From assembly GCF_026013365.1 (NCBI RefSeq), contig NZ_JAPDOE010000014.1, positions 1-64,000 on the forward strand: a stretch of 64,000 bases of DNA, in the 5' to 3' direction. The stretch comes from Paenibacillus sp. LS1 (GTDB taxonomy: Bacteria > Bacillota > Bacilli > Paenibacillales > Paenibacillaceae). Below the pieces are notes generated by a model. It was not told the origin of the DNA and did no database searches. It saw only the letters and a program-made list of their open reading frames with translations. Position 1 is the first letter of the stretch. Each line of letters starts with the position of its first letter. Positions 30,749-40,756 of the stretch are shown here, one piece after another. The position numbers and the translations under genes are program-made.

Positions 30749-31927
30749 TTATGCATCCACACCCGGCTGACTGGGACGCAAAATTGCAGAACCAACCGTC
30801 AACAAAATGGCAGCCATTCCGAACAAAATCAATAGTGGTAGTGTAATATCCGATAACGTACCGCCAGCGGAGATCGTTTCCACCGCCTGAATCGCCCATT
30901 TCTGTGGAACAAAGTTGGCGAGCTTCTGCATATAATCAGGCATCAACGAGATCGGCCAGAAACAACCACCTATCATACAAGTTGGCATAATGACGAGTGA
31001 ATTCAGCATATTCGCATTTTTGGGATTACGGATTAATCCTGCAACAGTACTCGCAATCCCCATCGAGACCAGCATGAATGCCGCCAAGATCATGAAATGA
31101 ATTCCAAAAGGAATACCCGCATCATAATGCAGCAGCCACCTACTGACTCCCAAAACCATAACAATCTGAATCATACCAATGACAAAGCTGCCCAAGAAAT
31201 TGCCAAGCGCAATCTCATATGCGCGTACGGGTGCCGTATACACTCTGGCCATCGTGCGTTTCCTGCGATCCTCCATAATCACAGCTACTGCACTGGTCAG
31301 CAGACCCATCATAAACATGATTGTAAATCCAGTCACATTGTTCAGGCCTGGCTTGGAATAGATCTGCAGATCGGTGACTTCACCAGCAACCTGATGTTTT
31401 CCTATCTCCTGTAGAAGCTGTTCAAACGGCTTCTGTATCTTCACCGCTATGTCATTCTCACTTGAGACACGACCCGCGGCCAACATAACAGCTGAAGCAG
31501 ATTGTTGCAATCCGCTCGTCAAACCTTCAACCGCCGCTCGTAGGGTATAGGAATCTTCACTTATACGCAGTTCCACCAGTTGGATCTCGATTGCCTCACC
31601 TTGTAGGAGATCCTCCGTATAATGTGCAGGAATGATGATGCCAGAACTTCCTTTTTGCTGAGCAATAGCTTCCTTCACTTCTGCTTCATTGTTCATTGGC
31701 TTGAGCAGATACTCCTCTTTGCCAGCAAGTTCATTAATCATCCATGTCCCTGCTACCCCTGTATCCTCATTGACGTAGATAATGACAGTCCGTGTACTCT
31801 GCTCACTCCCAAAAAGGGCAACCGCTCCCGTAACCACCAGGCAAGGCAGAAGCAGAAACGTAATGAAGCCCATTTTACGACCAAGTGTACGTCTGATCAT
31901 CAACCAGGCGATGTGTAGACTATTCAT
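30749..31927 (-). CDS. ABC-2 type exporter permease (distal)
   Basis: Membrane half of an ABC exporter, 392 residues. One helix near residues 17-40 is followed by a large extracytoplasmic region (about 45-205) with IIYVNEDTGVAG, then five or six helices in the C-terminal half, the ABC2_membrane_3 layout. It is paralogous to the permease encoded upstream, with which it overlaps by 8 bases. With the ATPase gene at 33129-34064 and the divergent kinase/regulator pair, the set resembles LnrN of the B. subtilis linearmycin-resistance exporter. Substrate assignment is inference. Confidence 0.85.
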   Translation of the reverse strand: MNSLHIAWLMIRRTLGRKMGFITFLLLPCLVVTGAVALFGSEQSTRTVIIYVNEDTGVAGTWMINELAGKEEYLLKPMNNEAEVKEAIAQQKGSSGIIIPAHYTEDLLQGEAIEIQLVELRISEDSYTLRAAVEGLTSGLQQSASAVMLAAGRVSSENDIAVKIQKPFEQLLQEIGKHQVAGEVTDLQIYSKPGLNNVTGFTIMFMMGLLTSAVAVIMEDRRKRTMARVYTAPVRAYEIALGNFLGSFVIGMIQIVMVLGVSRWLLHYDAGIPFGIHFMILAAFMLVSMGIASTVAGLIRNPKNANMLNSLVIMPTCMIGGCFWPISLMPDYMQKLANFVPQKWAIQAVETISAGGTLSDITLPLLILFGMAAILLTVGSAILRPSQPGVDA

Positions 31928-33116
31928 ATCGGTATCCTGCCTTTCTATAGATCAATCCTGAGATGAACAACAATACAACGCATACCACGCCTAACATTAG
32001 AATGCTGTACACAATCTCTCCTACAGGTGCATCCAGCATCATTCTCAGAAAACTCTGGAGCGCCCAGTGATTAACCGTAAATCCGCTAATCCGTTGTACA
32101 AAATCAATCGGAATGGGCATGAATCCACCGCTGATGAATGTCATAATAACGATGATACCTTGTATCGTTGCACTGGCTGATGCCGTACTTTTGCATACCA
32201 ATGCCACGATTACGCCAAGGGTCATGGATGCCAATGTGATGAAGACACAAGTTAGCACGATATACCAAGGATGTGTTCCCCAATCCACACCATAGAACCA
32301 ATACGTCATAAGGATGATCGTCGTTGCTTGCAAGAAAGCGAGCAGACTGTTGCCTGCAATTTTGCCAGCGAAAATAACTCCATTGCCTATAGGCGCAGCC
32401 TGAAGGCGAATTAACGTTTTGTTATCACGCTCTCCAAAAAGGCTGGTGCTTGTTGTCATGCCTGAGTACAACATGAACATCGCCAGCATGGATGCTGCAT
32501 AGTATTGGGAGGCACTATACGCCGTACCTGTCTTACCGGGATTAATGACAGCAATGGAGGTGGAATTCGCATCACCAGACTCCGAATAAGCGGCCATGGC
32601 AGCAATCACTTCCGGACCGAGCACTTTGGTAATCGCCATCTGTCGGTTCAATTCATCCGTAAAACGTGTGAACAAAGTTTCACCCAACGTATTAAGTGTG
32701 TTGTCCTTTCCTCGAATCCACTGTAACCGGGCCTTTTTCCCCATCATCACGTTCTGTTCAAAATCCGAAGGAATCATTACGGCAAAGTCCAACTTGCTGG
32801 TACGCAGCGAATGGACAGCCTCTTCTTCTGTTGTAAAGTTCTGAACTTTAACCATCTCCGCTACCACTGGAGAGTTCACGAATGTATCCAGCGCTTGATT
32901 AAGCGTATCTGGTCCTCCGCCTGATTCGGAATTCATATGGATTATTCCCACACGTACAGTATCCGGAATAACATCATCCGCCGTACCCATCGTACTGGAA
33001 AGCGCCGTGCCCAATATGAAAATCAATAACAACGGCAGAATGAACAGGTTCAACACTACAGATCGAATCTTAAGAATACGTCTCAATTCAAAAATGCAAA
33101 TATGCCATATATTCAT
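31920..33116 (-). CDS. ABC-2 type exporter permease (proximal)
   Basis: A 398-residue protein with the same architecture as its downstream neighbour: one N-terminal helix (about 20-40), an extracytoplasmic domain to about residue 225, then a C-terminal six-helix block (SMLAMFMLYSGM, TLGVIVALVCKS, GFMPIPIDF). The two permeases probably form a heterodimer. The gene starts 12 bases after the ATPase stop and ends overlapping the next permease. It is LnrM-like by position. Confidence 0.85.
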   Translation of the reverse strand: MNIWHICIFELRRILKIRSVVLNLFILPLLLIFILGTALSSTMGTADDVIPDTVRVGIIHMNSESGGGPDTLNQALDTFVNSPVVAEMVKVQNFTTEEEAVHSLRTSKLDFAVMIPSDFEQNVMMGKKARLQWIRGKDNTLNTLGETLFTRFTDELNRQMAITKVLGPEVIAAMAAYSESGDANSTSIAVINPGKTGTAYSASQYYAASMLAMFMLYSGMTTSTSLFGERDNKTLIRLQAAPIGNGVIFAGKIAGNSLLAFLQATTIILMTYWFYGVDWGTHPWYIVLTCVFITLASMTLGVIVALVCKSTASASATIQGIIVIMTFISGGFMPIPIDFVQRISGFTVNHWALQSFLRMMLDAPVGEIVYSILMLGVVCVVLLFISGLIYRKAGYRYE

Positions 33117-33128
33117 CTCTCGCTCCCC

Positions 33129-34064
33129 CTAATCCCGAAGCGTACGCCCGGTCAGATTGAGGAACAACGTTTCCAGATCCGGCTCTTCCACCTTGAGCGA
33201 CTGAATGGATATTTCATGTTTGCTGCAAATGAAGAGCAGATCCTGGAGATCCTGCTGTGCTGAAGGCAGCGTAATGGTCAGTGTATTCTCTGAAACGTCT
33301 ACCATTCGCACGCGAGGGTGAAGTTTCAGTTCTTCCACGACGTCGGGACCGATACCGGAAGTGGAGAGCACTACTTTTTCCTCCGATGCTACCTGTTCTC
33401 TCAGCTCTGCTTCAGTCCCACAGGCAATAATTCGCCCCTGATCCATAATCGCAACCCGGTGACTAATCGCCGCCACTTCCTCCATGTAATGACTTGTATA
33501 TATGATCGTTGAACCCATCTTATTGAGTGTGCGTACCGATTCAAGAATATGATTCCGAGATTGTGGATCAATACCAACTGTTGGTTCATCCATAATAATC
33601 AGATCCGGGCGATGTGTAATCGCACATGCGATGTTTAACCTGCGTTTCATACCGCCGGAGAAGGTCGAGGGGGCGTCCTTTGCTTTGTCCTGTAACCCTA
33701 CAAATTCAAGGGACTCCTGCACTCTTTCCTTAAGCAACTTTCCACGCAGTCCGTACAGTCGGGCAAAAAAAGTCACATTCTCCGCAGCCGTCATCGTTTC
33801 GTATAACGCCAGATCCTGCGGAACCAGTCCGATCTTGCGCTTTACTTCAAGCGGTCGCTCCTTGACCGATATCCCGTCTAATCTGATTTCACCCTGATCC
33901 ATACTCAGGAGCCCTGCAATCATGCTGATGGTGGTACTTTTCCCTGCTCCATTGGGACCGAGTAATCCAAAAATTTCGCCTTTGCCAACACTAAGGTTCA
34001 AATGATCCACGGACAGCCTGCTGCCGTATCGTTTTACTACATGATCCACTTCAAGTATACCCAT
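33129..34064 (-). CDS. ABC exporter ATP-binding protein
   Basis: ABC ATPase of 311 residues: Walker A GPNGAGKST (about 35-43), Q-loop GLVPQDLALYETMTA, signature FSGGMKRRL, Walker B LIIMDEP, and an H-loop in YTSHYMEE. A C-terminal extension (about 215-311) of the drug-exporter/CcmA kind follows. It powers the two permeases encoded next. It is first in a three-gene operon reading away from the two-component system, with about 210 bp between the divergent starts. Confidence 0.92.
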   Translation of the reverse strand: MGILEVDHVVKRYGSRLSVDHLNLSVGKGEIFGLLGPNGAGKSTTISMIAGLLSMDQGEIRLDGISVKERPLEVKRKIGLVPQDLALYETMTAAENVTFFARLYGLRGKLLKERVQESLEFVGLQDKAKDAPSTFSGGMKRRLNIACAITHRPDLIIMDEPTVGIDPQSRNHILESVRTLNKMGSTIIYTSHYMEEVAAISHRVAIMDQGRIIACGTEAELREQVASEEKVVLSTSGIGPDVVEELKLHPRVRMVDVSENTLTITLPSAQQDLQDLLFICSKHEISIQSLKVEEPDLETLFLNLTGRTLRD

Positions 34065-34274
34065 CCCTTTTACGCCCCTTTTCCGGTTCGACTTCCGCCG
34101 CTGGATTTCATAATTTTATTGTAACGGATCGCAATCTGTAGCGAAGGTACAAAAAGTCATGAATGGAAGGTGACTTAAGTCATCTCCTGATTCGAATGCT
34201 GCTTATGGTATAATCAAGGGCGCATTACCGAGAGATTTTCTACTCCACTTTTATATAAAGGATGTCACAACCAT

Positions 34275-35486
34275 ATGCCGATGCGGTTTCTGCAATACGG
34301 ATTAATTATCTTTCCAGCAGTGCTGTACCTGTTGATGCTACCCTTGGAAAACGAAGCCGTCTACACCCTGTATATCATCATCGCGCTTGGGCTCTCCGTG
34401 TGGAAAGATTTCACCCGTTCAAGTGCACAGCAGTGGCTGTTGCTTCTGGCGGAAATACTCTGGAGCTGTTGGCTGATTGCTTCGTATGGACCATTCATGT
34501 TATTCCTTTCTCTATCCGTGCTTTACGTGTATATGTACAGACTGGAGGGGAGCCAGCGGTGGCTGATGTTTGGAAGTCAGCTTGTGGTAAGCAATATCGC
34601 ATTGCATTGGCATTATTCTGACCCACAGGCACCTCAACCAGGGTTAACCACACTAAATACAACCGCCCCTACATTACTCTCCGCAGAGACAACTGCGATG
34701 GTTCTTGGCAACCTGCTTCTGCTCATCACAGCGGCTCTGGCCTGGCAGGGATCAAGAACGGCGAGCAGCCGCGGACAACTGGAACAAGTCTATGACGAAC
34801 TTCGCAGCAAACATTACGAGCTACAAGAAACTCGTGCGCAGCTGCTGTTATTTACAAAGCAACTTGAAGGAGTGGCTCAGGCAGAGGAACGTACCCGTAT
34901 CTCAAGACAGCTTCATGACGATATCGGGCATCGACTGATTCGCACTAAAATGATGTCGGAAGCCGCACTGCTGACCATCCCCTTGAATATGGAACAAGGA
35001 ACGGAAATGGTGAGACAGATTCGCGATCAATTGGCCGATAGTATGGATGACATGCGCAGCACATTGCACAAACTGCAACCTAATTCCTATGCATCCGAAG
35101 CCTACGCCCTGGATCGTCTCCTAGAGGAAGTGGGTAGAGATACCGGCGTGAAGACAAATTATAAAGTTCATGGCTCATCCCATGTGCTGTATCCCAGCAT
35201 ACAGATTGTTTTATACAAAAATGCCAAAGAATCCCTGACCAATGCCCTGCGACACGGAAATGCTTCTTCAATCACAGTAGAGCTGGTATTCGGTGATCAG
35301 GAAGTCTGTATGAGTGTAAGTAATGATGGCAAAATCAATCCTCATTCTTCCAAGCGAAATGGCATAGGACAGGAAGGTATGCTTCTGCGCACACAAATGG
35401 TGGGAGGAGTCCTGGAGATTCAATCGGCTTATCCGTATACAGTGATTACACGCATTCCATTAACGAACCAGATGGATATACTCTGA
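34275..35486 (+). CDS. sensor histidine kinase, HisKA_3 (NarL-partner) type
   Basis: Membrane sensor, 403 residues. The N-terminal half (about 8-160) has four to six hydrophobic segments with little extracellular sequence. A coiled coil (about 165-205) follows, then the dimerisation/phosphorylation box ERTRISRQLHDDIGHRL with the phospho-acceptor His, and an HATPase_c domain with N-box NAKESLTNALRH and a G-box GIGQEGM. Kinases with small or no outer domain often sense membrane-active drugs together with a cognate transporter. It is followed 20 bases later by its regulator gene and faces the ABC operon. It looks like LnrJ of B. subtilis. The start is the ATG at 34275; ATG 34281 is equally possible. 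Confidence 0.85.
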   Translation: MPMRFLQYGLIIFPAVLYLLMLPLENEAVYTLYIIIALGLSVWKDFTRSSAQQWLLLLAEILWSCWLIASYGPFMLFLSLSVLYVYMYRLEGSQRWLMFGSQLVVSNIALHWHYSDPQAPQPGLTTLNTTAPTLLSAETTAMVLGNLLLLITAALAWQGSRTASSRGQLEQVYDELRSKHYELQETRAQLLLFTKQLEGVAQAEERTRISRQLHDDIGHRLIRTKMMSEAALLTIPLNMEQGTEMVRQIRDQLADSMDDMRSTLHKLQPNSYASEAYALDRLLEEVGRDTGVKTNYKVHGSSHVLYPSIQIVLYKNAKESLTNALRHGNASSITVELVFGDQEVCMSVSNDGKINPHSSKRNGIGQEGMLLRTQMVGGVLEIQSAYPYTVITRIPLTNQMDIL

Positions 35487-35506
35487 AAAAGGAAGTGAAT
35501 GTTCTC

Positions 35507-36196
35507 ATGTCCGAACAGAATGATATGAACAACAAGAATGATTCAGCTCAGCCCCCACTTATTCGGCTAATTCTTGCCGACGACGACTACTTCATTCGCG
35601 AAAGCCTTAAAGTGTTGCTCGGACTGGGCTCCGGCATTATTGTTACAGGCACGGCTTCAAACGGGCAGGAAGCGTTGGAATTGCTTGAGACAGGGACTCC
35701 TGCGGACGTGGTCTTAATGGATATTCGGATGCCGGAATGTGACGGAGTTGAAGGTACCAAACGCATCAAGTCACGTTTTCCTGAAATCCAGGTGCTCATG
35801 CTAACTACTTTTGACGACGATGAGTATATTATTCAGGCATTACAGAATGGAGCAAGCGGTTATTTGCTCAAAAATGTTCCACCCGAGCGGATTATTCAAG
35901 GCATCAAGACCGTACATAACGGTGATATGTTAATTCATCCGGATATTGCCCGCAAGCTAACAGGACTTCTTCGTCCTGCTACGACTCCCCTGACACAGAA
36001 TCCAATCGAAGCCTATGGACTGACACGTATGGAGCTGGCGGTTGCCGAAGCCATATCGGAGGGGCTATCCAATAAGGAAATTGCCGCCAAACTGTTCCTC
36101 AGTGAAGGCACGGTCAAAAACTACGTCACGGATATTCTCGGCAAGCTGAGCTTGCGTGATCGGACCCAAATCGCCATCTTTATGTTAAAAAAATAA
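35507..36196 (+). CDS. NarL/LuxR-type response regulator
   Basis: The receiver domain (about 15-130) has the acidic pocket ADDD, the phospho-acceptor in VVLMDIRMP, and the conserved T and K (LTTF, YLLKN). A LuxR-type helix-turn-helix follows (about 170-225, LSNKEIAAKLFLSEGTVKNYV). It probably activates the divergent ABC operon. A frame opens at GTG 35495, but that lies directly on the Shine-Dalgarno AAGGA; the ATG at 35507 is better placed. A perfect terminator follows the stop by one base. Confidence 0.92.
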   Translation: MSEQNDMNNKNDSAQPPLIRLILADDDYFIRESLKVLLGLGSGIIVTGTASNGQEALELLETGTPADVVLMDIRMPECDGVEGTKRIKSRFPEIQVLMLTTFDDDEYIIQALQNGASGYLLKNVPPERIIQGIKTVHNGDMLIHPDIARKLTGLLRPATTPLTQNPIEAYGLTRMELAVAEAISEGLSNKEIAAKLFLSEGTVKNYVTDILGKLSLRDRTQIAIFMLKK

Positions 36197-36197
36197 C

Positions 36198-36244
36198 AAA
36201 AAGGTATTTCCCTTGCCTGCGACGGCGTTAGGAAATACCTTTTT
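36198..36244. terminator. bidirectional terminator after response regulator
   Basis: AAAAAGGTATTTCC (36198-36211) pairs perfectly with GGAAATACCTTTTT (36231-36244). It serves the plus-strand regulator and the minus-strand MinJ-like gene. Confidence 0.92.
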
Positions 36245-36286
36245 CATTGCTTGATTTATGCAAACCACTTCATCACTTATGCCTAT

Positions 36287-37615
36287 TTACATCTCTACAG
36301 AACCATTGTCACTGACCACAGGGGCAGGCGGCAATGCCAGTGGAGCTTCATCCTTATGTGGTTTCTTCAGGCGGGCAAACAATTTGAGGTTAACAATATG
36401 GAACAGCGTCAGTGGACGTAATCGAATCGCCCATACCTCGTGATTGTCCGGTGCCATAATGATCCCAAGCTGATGATGCTCCCCTTCATAGATCGCCCGT
36501 TGCATGAACTTGCTTTCTCCCTGGTGATTTCGCACCTCAAGCTTGCAAAAAGCAGGGTTCATCCGCAGAGCACGATGCAACTCTTCCGGTGAATGTACCA
36601 ACTTACCATTCACCTTGTACAACGTCTCTCCTGCTTCAATCCCCAAATCTGCAGCAGGACTCTCCGGAATAACAGCCAATACCTTCAACCCATGCTGCGG
36701 ATGAACAAATACCGGACTGCGATTTTGCTCTTCAAACGCGCTGTACCATAACAAAAATTCATGTCCAATAAATGCAATCAATGCAGCAACCACCATGAGT
36801 GGAGACCACCAAGAAGCAAGCAAACTGAACACGAGCAAGGTTGTCCCATAGATCATCAAACGCTTGGATGTGATCTGCACCTTCTGTCCAGGAAGCATAC
36901 TCTGCGTTATCTCACCAAACCCGAGCATGATGGGCAACGCAACCAGCATATAACTATGTCCTGCATTCATAAGTGGATTCCATGCCAGCTCCGCGCCACC
37001 TCCTGTGACGGGAACAAGAATCAGTAGGGGAATGGCCCAGAACTGTTGGAGTTGATATCCACCAACCAGTTTCCCGCGTTTTCCCTCGAAGAGAAGCGGT
37101 GATGCCATCGATACTCCCTGCATACGTACCAGCAGGGCTTCACCCATATGTAGGAGGGCCGCCAGAACAAGCAGTGCAGGCATATCCAAGGTACGTAGAG
37201 TCTCCGTAATACTGCCCATCCAACCCGATGGTTGCCAGCCTGAGGCCAGATTCAAACCAAATTGCAACACACCCAGCAACCCGGCCGCGTAGGCAAAGCA
37301 CAGATATCGGATACGGAACAAGGATAGAACTAACGTTGCAGCCCATATACATATGAGACTTCCCAGCGTAAGATGTGCACCGAGAAATAGGGACACGATT
37401 GAGACAATGGTACCGATGAGTATGCCTCCGAGCACTGCACGAATCGTCTGTGTTATCGAGCTTTGCAAACGGACATGAAACAATTTACGCTCCTGTAGTA
37501 ACTGACGATGATAGATCAGCGCAATCAGGATCACCGCAATATAATAAAACGGCTGAATAAACAACTGCAACAAAGCTTCCCCTAATGTAGTTAACCACGG
37601 CCATACCCATTCCAT
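36287..37615 (-). CDS. minJ: MinJ-like polytopic membrane protein with C-terminal PDZ domain
   Basis: About eight hydrophobic segments (residues 15-300) precede a PDZ domain (about 315-400, with AADLGIEAGETLYKVNGKLV). The size and layout match B. subtilis MinJ, which bridges DivIVA and MinCD to place the division septum. Its position downstream of ftsEX and ctpB is the same as in B. subtilis. Sequence identity to MinJ cannot be judged here, so the name rests on architecture plus synteny. A terminator separates it from ctpB, so it probably has its own promoter. AGGGGTGACC lies upstream of the ATG at 37615. Confidence 0.72.
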   Translation of the reverse strand: MEWVWPWLTTLGEALLQLFIQPFYYIAVILIALIYHRQLLQERKLFHVRLQSSITQTIRAVLGGILIGTIVSIVSLFLGAHLTLGSLICIWAATLVLSLFRIRYLCFAYAAGLLGVLQFGLNLASGWQPSGWMGSITETLRTLDMPALLVLAALLHMGEALLVRMQGVSMASPLLFEGKRGKLVGGYQLQQFWAIPLLILVPVTGGGAELAWNPLMNAGHSYMLVALPIMLGFGEITQSMLPGQKVQITSKRLMIYGTTLLVFSLLASWWSPLMVVAALIAFIGHEFLLWYSAFEEQNRSPVFVHPQHGLKVLAVIPESPAADLGIEAGETLYKVNGKLVHSPEELHRALRMNPAFCKLEVRNHQGESKFMQRAIYEGEHHQLGIIMAPDNHEVWAIRLRPLTLFHIVNLKLFARLKKPHKDEAPLALPPAPVVSDNGSVEM

Positions 37616-37650
37616 TGTGGTCGGTCACCCCTCTCCTTCAGCCGGTTCAG

Positions 37651-37681
37651 AAAAAAAGAAGGCTGAAAATCAGCCTTCTTT
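37651..37681 (-). terminator. terminator overlapping the ctpB stop
   Basis: On the minus strand AAAGAAGGCTGA (37681-37670), a three-base loop, TCAGCCTTCTTT (37666-37655), then more U residues. The stem begins within the ctpB stop codon region. Confidence 0.9.
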
Positions 37682-39152
37682 ATGGCTTCGACACTGCGGA
37701 CGAAATATCCTTTGAGACATTTTCGATCGCGCGTTTCAGCTGTGCATCATATTGAGGATTGGCAATGCGTTCAATCAGAGCCGCTTCCAGTGATTCAGCG
37801 GTTTTCTCGTCAATCTGGCCTGTAGCCTGCATGCCTTTTTGCTGCTGGAATGCCTTGACCGCTTCTTCTGTCTTCTGGTCGTAGTATCCGTCCACACGAT
37901 CCGGTTTGAAATCGAGTCCTCTCAGCATCGTCTGCGCACTTTTCACATCCGTGCTATTGCTGTCATATTTCAGTGGTAACTTCTCTTTGTTAATCGGTGC
38001 CACCGAGAAATAATCCGGTTGGTCTACCGCAATATCCGGTTTGATCCCTTTTTCATGAATCCAGTCCCCATTCGGAGTGAGCCACTTGGCAATGGTGATC
38101 TTCAGCAAGCTGCCATCACCCATTTGTTTGTCATAACTCGTCTGTACGGTTCCTTTACCAAAGGAGTTTTCACCGATCAACTTAGCACCTGCTGACTGTT
38201 GTAATGCACCGGCCAAAATCTCCGACGCACTCGCACTGCCTTTGTTCATCAGGACTGTGACTGGATAAGCTTTCGCTGATCCATTGGATTTACTTTGTTC
38301 CTTTTTGCCGTTCTTGTCTTCGACTTGCACAATAACCTTGCCTTTAGGAACAAATTGTTCAGCAATATCAATGACGACTTGCAGTACACCACCTGGGTCA
38401 TTCCGTACGTCGATGACTAGGCCTTTCATGTTCTGCTTCTCAAGCTTCGCCAATTCTTCCTTGAAGCGATCACCTGTATTAAGAGAGAATTGGGTAATGG
38501 CAATAACACCAATGCCGCCGTCCTCCATGTGAGCATATACGGTCTCCAAATCAATGTCATCCCGTACAATAACAAATTCAATCAGTTCGGAAGATCCGGC
38601 ACGTTTAACCTGTACCTTCGCTTCACTGCCTTTAGGGCCTCTGATTTTGTTAACAGCCTTGTTCAGTTCCAATCCCTGCAGGGATTCTCCGTTTACAGAC
38701 ATAATCATGTCTTTCGCACGAATACCCGCTTTCTCGGCAGGTGATCCTTTGATCGGGGAAACTACAACCACGTTTCCATCCTGTGAGGATACCTCTGCAC
38801 CAATACCGGTAAATGAACCTTCGATCGACTCTTCAAACTGAGCAGCTGTTTCCTGCCCCATATAGTTGGAGTACGGATCACCAAGGGATTCCATCATGCC
38901 GTTGATCGCACCGTCAATCAATTTGGTCTGATCCACATCTTTATAATAGTTGCTTGAGATCAAATCCATTGCGGTTTCAATCTTCTTCAAATCGTTCTTC
39001 TGCTGCGTATTGCCGGTTACACTGGCCAGCAAACCTTCGCCCGGTGTGGCCTGGCTCGCTATTCCCGGATAAGTCATTAATACCAGGGTTAGTAAACTAC
39101 CGCCAAGCAGACCCACAATGACAAGCAGTAGCGCCGATCTTTTTTTCATCAT
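37680..39152 (-). CDS. ctpB: C-terminal processing peptidase CtpA/CtpB (S41) with peptidoglycan-binding domain
   Basis: Exported serine protease, 490 residues. A membrane anchor/signal (5-30) is followed by an N-terminal helical region, a PDZ domain (about 105-185) and the S41 core with Ser in GSASASEI and Lys in SFGKGTVQ. A PG_binding_1 domain (about 400-470, DVKSAQTML...AVKAFQQ) comes last. In B. subtilis CtpB cleaves SpoIVFA during sporulation; the general role is envelope proteolysis. It follows the M23 endopeptidase gene, and a terminator starts at its stop codon. ATG 39152 has GGCGGTGA upstream; the next codon is also ATG. Confidence 0.92.
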   Translation of the reverse strand: MMKKRSALLLVIVGLLGGSLLTLVLMTYPGIASQATPGEGLLASVTGNTQQKNDLKKIETAMDLISSNYYKDVDQTKLIDGAINGMMESLGDPYSNYMGQETAAQFEESIEGSFTGIGAEVSSQDGNVVVVSPIKGSPAEKAGIRAKDMIMSVNGESLQGLELNKAVNKIRGPKGSEAKVQVKRAGSSELIEFVIVRDDIDLETVYAHMEDGGIGVIAITQFSLNTGDRFKEELAKLEKQNMKGLVIDVRNDPGGVLQVVIDIAEQFVPKGKVIVQVEDKNGKKEQSKSNGSAKAYPVTVLMNKGSASASEILAGALQQSAGAKLIGENSFGKGTVQTSYDKQMGDGSLLKITIAKWLTPNGDWIHEKGIKPDIAVDQPDYFSVAPINKEKLPLKYDSNSTDVKSAQTMLRGLDFKPDRVDGYYDQKTEEAVKAFQQQKGMQATGQIDEKTAESLEAALIERIANPQYDAQLKRAIENVSKDISSAVSKP

Positions 39153-39288
39153 CCGTTTGTCACCGCCTTTAGTTTTGAAGCGTGTCAGATTCCATGATTG
39201 CCAGAATCTATTCCCTGAACATGCCAGCTTAGTATATGTCTAGCTTGTACGGAATATGTTTTTTCCATTCGGTCTGTGGATGAGGAAA

Positions 39289-40569
39289 TTACAAATAGTT
39301 CATTGGATTGACTGCTGTACCATTATCTCGTACTTCAAAGTGTAAGTGAGGTCCAGTAGAGTTTCCTGTATTTCCTGATTCAGCAATGGTATCACCTTTG
39401 CTCACGGTGTCCCCCTTGCTGACTTTAAATCCACCTTCGCGCAAGTGACCATATAACGTCCATAGTCCGCCACCATGATCCACAATAACCGTATAGCCAT
39501 AACCACTATACCATTCAGCCATGATTACAATTCCGCCGGAGGCAGCATGTACAGAGGTTCCCACAGGCACAGCGAAATCGACACCAGCATGCATCTTACC
39601 CACTACACCCGTAATTGGATGGGTACGGGGACCGAATGGAGAAGAAATACGTCCTCCAGATACCGGTCTTGAGAAGATACCATTACCGGACGAATAGGTA
39701 GGCTCACTACTGCTATCCGAGCTGACTCTAGTTGGAGCCTTGGCTGCTGCCTTCGCCCGAGCGGCTGCGGCGGCTTTTGCTTTGGCTGCGGCTGCTGCCT
39801 GTTGTTCACGCAATTTATTTTTCTCTTGAAGAAGTGCTGAACGTTTGCTGGCAATCTGCATCAATACATCTTCCTGCTCTTGTGTCAGCTCTTCTGATTC
39901 TTCAATCTTAGCATCATATGAAGCGAGAAGCACTTGCTTTTCCGCTTCTTTTTCATTCAATTGGGACTTACGCTGTTTCTTCTGTGAATACAGGCTCTTG
40001 GCTTCAGCATATTGCACATCCAGTTCTGCCTTTTTGTCCACAACCAGTTGCTTGTCCGCTTTGTGCTCATCCAGCAGATGCTGATCCTGATCCACGATTG
40101 TTTTGAGTGAATCCGCACGGGTCAAAAAGTCAGTGAAGCTGGTGGAGGACAACAATACATCCAGATAGGATACAGCACCGTCCGTATACATCAGACGCAC
40201 GCGTGACTCCAAAAGTTTCTCCCTTGCAACAATACGTTCTTCTGCCGCTTGAAGGTCTTTCTTGGTTGTACGGAGATCTTCCTCCGTGTTCTCGATTTGC
40301 AAGGATACACTGGCGAGTTCATCACTAACGACATTGATCTGTTCCATGACAACCTTCAGATAAGCATTGGTTTTGTTCTTGTAATGCTGAGCTTCCTTTT
40401 TGTTGGAAGCGGCTTTTTTCTGCTCCTGCTTGGCAGTAGCTGCCTTGTTCTCCAGTTGCTGAATCTGCTGGTCAATATCGCTGATGCTACTCTTGGCATA
40501 TCCGTCAGAAGGTTGAAGCGTCATACCGGCCAATAACGTTAGGGCCAGCAGCGAAGCAGTTTTTTTCAA
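39289..40569 (-). CDS. coiled-coil M23 endopeptidase (EnvC/PcsB-like), putative FtsEX partner
   Basis: A signal peptide (1-25) leads into a long coiled coil (about 28-230, rich in Lys/Glu/Gln), an Ala/Lys-rich linker, and a C-terminal LytM/M23 domain (about 305-426). All zinc ligands are present: HAGVD, YGH and HLHFEV. Unlike E. coli EnvC, which is a degenerate activator, this should cut peptidoglycan itself. The gene follows ftsX, so it is the best candidate for the hydrolase controlled by FtsEX. I start at TTG 40569, nine bases after GGGGGAT; the open frame to 40650 lacks a site and would bury the signal peptide. Confidence 0.88.
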   Translation of the reverse strand: MKKTASLLALTLLAGMTLQPSDGYAKSSISDIDQQIQQLENKAATAKQEQKKAASNKKEAQHYKNKTNAYLKVVMEQINVVSDELASVSLQIENTEEDLRTTKKDLQAAEERIVAREKLLESRVRLMYTDGAVSYLDVLLSSTSFTDFLTRADSLKTIVDQDQHLLDEHKADKQLVVDKKAELDVQYAEAKSLYSQKKQRKSQLNEKEAEKQVLLASYDAKIEESEELTQEQEDVLMQIASKRSALLQEKNKLREQQAAAAAKAKAAAAARAKAAAKAPTRVSSDSSSEPTYSSGNGIFSRPVSGGRISSPFGPRTHPITGVVGKMHAGVDFAVPVGTSVHAASGGIVIMAEWYSGYGYTVIVDHGGGLWTLYGHLREGGFKVSKGDTVSKGDTIAESGNTGNSTGPHLHFEVRDNGTAVNPMNYL

Positions 40570-40756
40570 AATGATGATCCCCCATCCTATGATTTCACAA
40601 GAAAGCAACCTGCACAGGTGGTGAACAGCATGTTCTTTGCTTTCTTCCAACTTAAAAGACTCCGTCTTTCCTACATATCGTCAAACAGCGTCCATTAATG
40701 AACCTGCTTTACCATTCTTTTCGACATATTCTGCAATTCGATCATTGAAAACAAGA

